The notes under the pieces: generated by a model
What the model saw: the letters and a program-made list of their open reading frames with translations, nothing else
What the model was told of the DNA's origin: nothing
Databases searched by the model: none
From: Clostridiales bacterium
Lineage (GTDB): Bacteria > Bacillota > Clostridia > Oscillospirales > Oscillospiraceae
Reading direction: 5' to 3'
Assembly: GCA_003516765.1 (NCBI GenBank)
Contig: DPCD01000160.1
Coordinates: 1 to 11,552 of the forward strand
DNA: 11,552 nucleotides
Part shown: piece by piece, positions 7,191 through 11,552 of the stretch
Layout: every line of letters starts with the position of its first letter
How positions within the stretch are numbered: the stretch's first letter is position 1
Made by a program: the position numbers and the translations under genes

Positions 7191-7861
7191 AGATAACTCT
7201 GATCTGTAACTGCGGACTTGTCTTCTCGTCCGGGGAAACGTGTCTTCTGATTGATGCATTGACGCAGGAGCTTGCGCCGTTTTACCGCGCGCCGGAATCG
7301 GTCCGGCAGGAAATTGTAACGGGAACCGGCGCATACGAAAAGACCTGCGGGCTTTTGTTCACACACCTGCACCCGGACCATTATGACAAAGAAGCGGCGC
7401 AGGCGTTTTCACAGTATCATCTGCGCGCTGCACTGTATGTTCCGAACCGGCGCGAGCTCCCGCCGGAGCGCCTTTCCATCGGAAGCTTCACCGTGGAGCT
7501 GCACCGTGTGCGGCACACGCAGGTCGCGGGCTACGGAAAATCGACGGTCGATGCCATGATCATCTCGGCAGAAGGAAAAAGCGTCTACGTTGCCTCCGAT
7601 TCTGCGCCAGAGGTATCGCTGCACGAGTCTGTGCTGCATGGACGAAGAATGGACGCGGCGTTCTGGAACGGGGAGATGCTTCTTTATAAGCCGGAGCGCG
7701 AAGCGCTTTGCCGGTTCGCGGCGCAAAATTTCATCTATCATATTCCGGGTGACCCGCAGGACGGCTTCCGGCGGAAGCTGGAGCGGCTGCGCGGGCGCTA
7801 TCCTGCAGAGCTGGAAACCGTCCGCCTGCTGGGAGATTACCCATCCGAAATCATCCTGTAA
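7187..7861 (+). CDS. Metallo-beta-lactamase-fold metal hydrolase
   Basis: A 224-residue cytoplasmic protein of the metallo-beta-lactamase superfamily; the substrate cannot be named. Seen: the metal motif HLHPDH (His60, His62, Asp64, His65) after a hydrophobic strand (GLLFT), then His110 in RVRHTQ, Asp138 in VYVASDSA, and His185 in FIYHIPGD. These are plausible ligands for a two-metal site. No signal peptide or membrane segment is present. The start overlaps the ligA stop by four bases (ATGA) and has no good ribosome site of its own, so expression probably depends on ligA translation. It is the last gene of the pcrA-yunB-ligA run and is closed by the hairpin at 7868-7895. A link to DNA repair is suggested only by the operon. 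Confidence 0.82.
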   Translation: MKITLICNCGLVFSSGETCLLIDALTQELAPFYRAPESVRQEIVTGTGAYEKTCGLLFTHLHPDHYDKEAAQAFSQYHLRAALYVPNRRELPPERLSIGSFTVELHRVRHTQVAGYGKSTVDAMIISAEGKSVYVASDSAPEVSLHESVLHGRRMDAAFWNGEMLLYKPEREALCRFAAQNFIYHIPGDPQDGFRRKLERLRGRYPAELETVRLLGDYPSEIIL

Positions 7862-7867
7862 CAAAGA

Positions 7868-7895
7868 ATGCCGCCCCGGCAAGCCGGGGCGGCAT
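7868..7895. terminator. Bidirectional hairpin terminator between convergent genes
   Basis: ATGCCGCCCCGGC (7868-7880) is followed after two bases (AA) by its exact reverse complement at 7883-7895, a 13-bp GC-rich stem. A short T-run follows on the forward side, and on the reverse strand the sequence continues ATTCTTTGTT. The facing genes are only 42 bases apart, so one hairpin appears to end transcription from both sides. Confidence 0.85.
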
Positions 7896-7903
7896 TTGAA
7901 ATC

Positions 7904-9535
7904 TTATTCTGCAACGGACCAGCTTTCGCCGTTGAAGAAGACCGAGGCGTAAAAGCTCTGAAGCTGCGGGTTTTGAATTGGCTCGAAGGCAGGCGCAGAA
8001 GCTGCATCCGGCTGCTGTGCGTCATCGCCGTCCTGCGGAGATTCCTGTGGGACCTCACTGTCCTGCGGAGATTCTGCGGACGCCTGCGACTGCGCATCGG
8101 CGGTGGGAAGAGAGATGTTCGTGCAGGTGTAGTAGCCGCTGACACCCAGAAGGATGCCGCCGTCTACCAGATCCATCGCGTAGACGTTTTCTACCGTCAC
8201 GTCGGAGACAACCACTTCGCTGCGAGACCAGCCGTTTGCCATCAGCAGCCGGTCGAAGCCGCCGAGCAAACCATTGTCTTCGCCTGTAAGCGGCGCAGTG
8301 GTCAGTTCATCCTGCAGCACTGCCGAAACGGCAAGCTCAGCGTCCTCACTGAGATCCAGAATCGGGCAGATGGAGTCGTAATTGTAGATGAGCTGGTAGT
8401 CATAGGGACTGAAAACTTCCTCCCCTGTCAGTGTGAAGCTGAGCGTGCTGCCAAGAGAGATGTCGTCGATGGTCTGCAGCGTTTGGGCAGGGATGGTGCA
8501 GTAGTCCGCGCCGTTGAGCTGTACAAGCATGTCGGCATTGTAGTCATTGTACACATCCACGGTTCCGAGGCTGAACAGCACCTCAAACGAGCGGCTTGCG
8601 GCGGTGACGCTGCTGGTGAGCGTTTCGCCTGCGTCGGTTGTGCAACTGGCGGTGACGACGGAGTCGGCGTGCAGCGGGGCAAGCTGCAAAGAGTCGCCTG
8701 CGGCAAGCGTCGTGCAGTAAGCGCCGTCGACAGACAGATCCACGCGCATGCTCGAACTGTTCCAGACATAAAGGCTTGTATAATCCAGGTCGAGCGCCGT
8801 TTGCGTGGGCTGAAAGAGGCTGACGGTATCGGCTGCATCAAAGCTCTGCCCGAATGCGGTGGTATAAGACACCTCCACGTCGTAAAGCCCGGGAAGAAGC
8901 GTATCAAACGCTGCCTCCGAGCGGACGAGGTTCAGAGCGTCCTGCGTGTAGCCCGCACCGTCGAGCGCTTCGGAAAGCTCGGTCGCGACGCTCGCGGTTT
9001 GTTCGTCTCCCGCGCTGACGCTTGCACCGGCGACGTTTGTGGTAACGTTCAGCCGGCAGGGGTCAATGCGCACACGGTAGGTTGCAAACGGGAAGCCGCC
9101 GCGCTTTTCCACATGCAGGCATGCCGAGTCGGTGCTGGCAAGCTCTGCCGCCTGCTGGCGAAATGCTGCGCTTTCGCGGTAAAGAGAGAACATCGGCGCA
9201 AGAGACTCTTCGGTAAAGGCGGTCTCACCGGACGGCTCTGCCACCGCGCAAAGACGCGCAAAATCGCCGTCTGCCAGCGCTGCGCGGAATTCCTCGGCGG
9301 TTTTTTCGGGCGTGTTTTCCCGGGAGAGCCGCCAGAGCGTCAGACCGCCGCCTGCAAGAACCGCGGCACACAGGGCGGCGGCAAGGACGCGGCGCTTGCT
9401 GCTTTTCGGCTGCACGGGCGCAGCGGCGCGGGGCGTATAAATCTGGACATCGTCCTCCGGCGTTTTGCTGCAGACCGGGCAGGAATCGAAGCCAGCCGGA
9501 ATCTGCGCGCCGCATTTCGGACAAATACGAGGCAT
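7904..9535 (-). CDS. Zinc-ribbon, single-span membrane protein with TcaA/YvbJ-like architecture
   Basis: A 543-residue envelope protein. Seen in order: a cytoplasmic zinc ribbon with Cys5, Cys8, Cys19 and Cys22; a Pro/Lys-rich linker ending KSSKRR; one membrane span at about 50-69; then a long external part. The external part starts with a helical segment (TPEKTAEEFRAALADGDFARL, about 75-130). Two related beta-type repeats follow around 254-280 (VWNSSSMRVDLSVDGAYCTT) and 326-350 (VYNDYNADMLVQLNGADYCT), then a region near 425-475 and an acidic Pro/Gln/Ser linker (about 480-518) before a short end, SFYASVFFNGESWSVAE. This order resembles TcaA of Staphylococcus and YvbJ of Bacillus; the role here is not known. 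I chose ATG 9535 because AAGGAAG lies about seven bases upstream and the zinc ribbon begins directly after it. Confidence 0.8.
   Translation of the reverse strand: MPRICPKCGAQIPAGFDSCPVCSKTPEDDVQIYTPRAAAPVQPKSSKRRVLAAALCAAVLAGGGLTLWRLSRENTPEKTAEEFRAALADGDFARLCAVAEPSGETAFTEESLAPMFSLYRESAAFRQQAAELASTDSACLHVEKRGGFPFATYRVRIDPCRLNVTTNVAGASVSAGDEQTASVATELSEALDGAGYTQDALNLVRSEAAFDTLLPGLYDVEVSYTTAFGQSFDAADTVSLFQPTQTALDLDYTSLYVWNSSSMRVDLSVDGAYCTTLAAGDSLQLAPLHADSVVTASCTTDAGETLTSSVTAASRSFEVLFSLGTVDVYNDYNADMLVQLNGADYCTIPAQTLQTIDDISLGSTLSFTLTGEEVFSPYDYQLIYNYDSICPILDLSEDAELAVSAVLQDELTTAPLTGEDNGLLGGFDRLLMANGWSRSEVVVSDVTVENVYAMDLVDGGILLGVSGYYTCTNISLPTADAQSQASAESPQDSEVPQESPQDGDDAQQPDAASAPAFEPIQNPQLQSFYASVFFNGESWSVAE
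8030..8074 (-). repeat. Short direct repeat in the acidic linker
   Basis: GTCCTGCGGAGATTC occurs at 8030-8044 and again exactly at 8060-8074, a 30-base period. On the coding (reverse) strand each copy encodes ESPQD, giving ESPQDSEVPQESPQD. It looks like an in-frame duplication in a disordered linker of the zinc-ribbon protein. Confidence 0.8.
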
Positions 9536-9599
9536 AAGAATCTTCCTTCTATCTCGATATGACAGGGCATGCCGCAGGGCACATCCCAAATCGAACTAC

Positions 9600-9628
9600 A
9601 GTATACTCAGAAGACCCGGAAAAGTCAA
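9600..9628 (-). promoter_or_regulatory. Strong sigma-A promoter for the zinc-ribbon membrane protein
   Basis: Read on the reverse strand, TTGACT (9628-9623) and TATACT (9605-9600) are separated by exactly 17 bases; each matches its consensus at five of six positions. The start would fall near 9593, giving a leader of about 58 bases. The gene therefore need not depend on the lipoprotein gene upstream. Confidence 0.8.
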
Positions 9629-9750
9629 TCCCCCAGCGGAGGAATTCTGCACAGTAATGTATGAATGGTGGAAAATAAGCCGGAGTTTTACGGGAAAAGG
9701 CAGTGTTTTTCGCAGACATGGTTCCGGTGGAGGACCTTGTGCCGCGCACC

Positions 9751-10578
9751 TCACTCCATACGGTAGAACACGCCCTCCTCGTCCCAGGTCAGAACGCCGG
9801 TATCGAACTCGAAGACCCGGTAGGATACATTGCTGTACCAGTCGGAATCGGCATAATAGGTGCTGGTTTCGCCCTCTGCGATGCGCAGGTCGCCGCAGTC
9901 GATCTCGGACGCTTCGGCGTCGCCTTCATTTCGCGCGTAATAGAACCATTCGCCGTAGGCATCGATGAGAATGTAGCGGTCGGCGGACAGATCGCCGTCG
10001 TAATACCAGCAGCCCTCGAAGCTGGAAATATCGACGTGGTAGTCGTCGTCAATATAATAGCCGTCGGAATCACCGGTATCCTCGTAGTCGACATACTCGC
10101 CGTCGCCGCCCGCGTCCTCGTTGGAAGGCGCGCCGGTGGGGACAAAGTAGCCGTAGGCGCCCATGTAAATTTCGCCGGATTCGTCCAGGTTGAACTGGCA
10201 GCCGGAATCGTCGGCGTCGTTGTATGCGTAGTACATTTCATACTCCTCCTCGTAGACAAGCGTGCCGGTGAGCGTGGCGTCGGTTCCGTAGAGCGTCCAG
10301 CTGCCGTCGTCATAGATCTCAAGATCGCTCCATTCTACGCCCTGTGTGCGGCAGGTGTAGGTTCCGGCGAAGGCGGCGAGATCTTCTTCGGCGAGGTAGC
10401 TCTCATCTGCTGTGTCGTCGAGCCCGTCGTCCGCGGGAACTTCATCTGCGCCGTTGTTCAGATTGAGAACATCCTGCGCAGAGCCGTCCGGCTCTGCTGC
10501 CTGCTCGGCGCAGCCTGCAAACAGCAGGCAGAGCGCTGCCAGCAAAATAACGGTCAAAAATCGCAAGTTCTTTTTCAT
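9751..10578 (-). CDS. Acidic two-domain lipoprotein of unknown function
   Basis: A 275-residue predicted lipoprotein; I do not recognise a named family. Seen: signal peptide MKKNLRFLTVILLAALCLLF with lipobox FAGC, so Cys23 would be lipidated and the protein anchored outside the membrane. Two similar domains follow. One is at about 66-150, opening DLAAFAGTYTC; the other is at about 183-275, opening DISSFEGCWYYDG. Both begin with F-x-G and an aromatic residue, and both are rich in Tyr/Trp strands, which suggests tandem small beta folds. The joining stretch (about 151-182) is almost entirely Asp, Glu, Gly and Tyr. I chose ATG 10578 because AGAGGA lies seven to eight bases upstream and the signal peptide starts there. 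No clear terminator was found after its stop: 9629-9750 holds only weak hairpins without a T-run. Confidence 0.82.
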   Translation of the reverse strand: MKKNLRFLTVILLAALCLLFAGCAEQAAEPDGSAQDVLNLNNGADEVPADDGLDDTADESYLAEEDLAAFAGTYTCRTQGVEWSDLEIYDDGSWTLYGTDATLTGTLVYEEEYEMYYAYNDADDSGCQFNLDESGEIYMGAYGYFVPTGAPSNEDAGGDGEYVDYEDTGDSDGYYIDDDYHVDISSFEGCWYYDGDLSADRYILIDAYGEWFYYARNEGDAEASEIDCGDLRIAEGETSTYYADSDWYSNVSYRVFEFDTGVLTWDEEGVFYRME

Positions 10579-10624
10579 GTGCAATTCCTCTCTCAAAAGA
10601 AAATGTTGGAAATGATCTGTATCC

Positions 10625-10630
10625 ATTATA
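10625..10630 (-). promoter_or_regulatory. Candidate -10 box for the lipoprotein gene
   Basis: On the reverse strand a perfect TATAAT (10630-10625) precedes the lipoprotein ATG by about 46 bases, a reasonable leader length. No good -35 is present at 16-18 bases, so either an activator is needed or the site is weak. Confidence 0.4.
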
Positions 10631-10654
10631 AAAGCGCGCAGAAACGCAGGCGAT

Positions 10655-10667
10655 TAACCGGCGGTTA
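10655..10667. repeat. Small inverted repeat between divergent genes
   Basis: TAACC (10655-10659) and GGTTA (10663-10667) flank GGC. The repeat lies close to where a -35 region for the lipoprotein promoter would be, so an operator is conceivable, but five-base arms can easily arise by chance. Confidence 0.25.
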
Positions 10668-10782
10668 GGATTTTCAACGAAGAACCGGACAAAAAAGGAA
10701 ATAGCAGGGCAGAACGCTCGCTTTTTGAAGCCTCCGGCGCTATGATGGCTGCAGATATGCAGGGGATTCGGAGGAGGATTTT

Positions 10783-11552
10783 ATGGGCAAACAGAAAAAC
10801 GACATGCTGCATGGGTCCATCTGACGGGGGCTGCCGCGCTTTGCACTGCCGATTGCAGCGACAGCGATTCTCGGGCAGCTGTTCAACGCCTCGGATATCG
10901 CGGTGGTCGGCAATTTTGCGGCGCAGAACCGCACGGCGGCGGTTGCTGCGGCCGGGGCAAATTCTTCGATTGTCAGTTTGATTGTGAACCTGTTCATTGG
11001 CATTTCGCTCGGCAGCAATGTCGTCATCGCAAACGCCATCGGAAGAAGAGACGAAAGCGCCATCGAAAAGACGGTCCATACCTCTATCGTGATTGCGGTT
11101 CTGGGCGGCGTGCTGGTTGCGCTTTTGGGAGAGCTTTGCGCGAGCTGGCTGCTGCGCTCGTTCCATGTGCCGGAGGACGTCTTTGACCCGGCGCTTCATT
11201 ATCTGCGGATTTATCTGCTCGGCATGCCTGTGATTCTGCTCTATAACTTCGAGGCGGCGATTTTCAGAAGCGCCGGAGAAACGAAGCTGCCGCTGCTGGC
11301 GCTAAGTCTGTCCGGCGTATTGAATGTGTTTCTGAACCTCTTTTTTGTGCTGGCGCTGGGGATGAACGTAGAGGGCGTGGCAATTGCGACAGTCATTTCA
11401 CACCTTGTCATTCAGGCGGCAATCAACACGCTGGGAACAAATGTGATGGCAGGCTCGAAGCGCGGTATTCAATCTCAAGGTGTTGCGTATTTCGTCTTCA
11501 ACGCCTTCACGCAGGCATGCACGACCTTCGTCGGGCAGAATTACGGCGCGGG
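10783..11552 (+). pseudogene. MATE-family multidrug/Na+ efflux transporter, disrupted (3' end beyond window)
   Basis: The conceptual translation is clearly a MATE transporter, normally a 12-helix cation-coupled exporter. Seen: MGKQKNDMLHGSI, then TGA (10822-10824) where relatives have Trp, then RGLPRFALPIAATAILGQLF and a long open frame to the window end. That frame includes GVLNVFLNLFFVLALGMNVEG and a late motif ACTTFVGQNYGAG. Two more lesions appear. ATVIS runs straight into VIQAAINTLGT, although about 50 residues normally separate them. In addition, 11458-11484 reads KRGIQSQG in frame but SAVFNLKV, the family-like sequence, one base shifted. TGA ends several other genes here, so it is not Trp. 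A strong GGAGGAGG (10770-10777) lies five bases before the ATG. No convincing promoter was seen at 10631-10769. Sequencing error is the main alternative. Confidence 0.82.

Noticed and set aside
5457..7334. Reverse open frame (625 codons) opposite ligA
   Set aside because: LigA is complete with all catalytic motifs. The antisense frame is Arg-rich, lacks domains and a ribosome site, and results from GC-rich third codon positions.
7868..9562. Long forward open frame (564 codons) opposite the zinc-ribbon membrane protein
   Set aside because: It begins inside the terminator hairpin, has no ribosome site and is unusually rich in Arg, Cys and His with no recognisable domain. The reverse frame has a zinc ribbon, a membrane span, a ribosome site and a strong promoter.
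9703..10668. Forward open frame (321 codons) opposite the lipoprotein gene
   Set aside because: It is Val/Ile/Ala-rich antisense of an Asp/Tyr-rich gene, a known composition artefact. The reverse frame has a lipobox signal peptide and a proper ribosome site.
10822..10824. Selenocysteine or reassigned TGA in the MATE gene
   Set aside because: The family position is Trp, not Cys; TGA ends other genes here; and the further lesions downstream point to decay.

Overview
The window looks like a chromosomal segment of an endospore-forming, fairly GC-rich member of the Firmicutes. The spoIIA sporulation operon and a yunB homologue point to a spore former. The GC-rich codon use, the PcrA and LigA types and the lipoprotein style suggest a Clostridia gut lineage such as Oscillospiraceae. 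That placement is inference and no genus is claimed.

Layout, left to right. Positions 1-431 hold the 3' end of valS (valyl-tRNA synthetase), closed by an intrinsic terminator at 478-513. Then come three tightly overlapping forward genes, spoIIAA, spoIIAB and sigF (532-1992), the partner-switching module that controls the first forespore-specific sigma factor. A good housekeeping-type promoter at 1993-2021 precedes pcrA (UvrD-family helicase), yunB (sporulation protein), ligA (NAD-dependent DNA ligase) and a metallo-beta-lactamase-fold hydrolase, ending at 7861. A near-perfect bidirectional hairpin terminator (7868-7895) separates this run from two reverse-strand envelope genes. These are a zinc-ribbon, single-membrane-span protein with TcaA/YvbJ-like architecture (7904-9535), which has its own strong promoter, and a very acidic two-domain lipoprotein (9751-10578). 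The right end carries a forward MATE-family transporter gene that appears to be decaying.

How the genes fit together. SpoIIAA, SpoIIAB and sigma-F form a closed regulatory circuit. PcrA and LigA are genome-maintenance enzymes. YunB sits between them, with a candidate sigma-E promoter whose predicted start lies inside a hairpin that would mask its ribosome binding site on read-through transcripts. The two reverse-strand genes both encode proteins that should sit outside the membrane, but their substrates cannot be read from sequence.

Most notable observations: the MATE gene carries an in-frame TGA where the family has Trp, an apparent loss of about 50 residues, and a pair of compensating single-base frameshifts; the overlap of a sigma-E-like promoter with a hairpin at yunB; and an acidic insertion of about 43 residues in the helicase core of PcrA. 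No CRISPR array, insertion sequence, tRNA, rRNA or recognisable riboswitch was seen, and no undescribed multi-gene system is evident.
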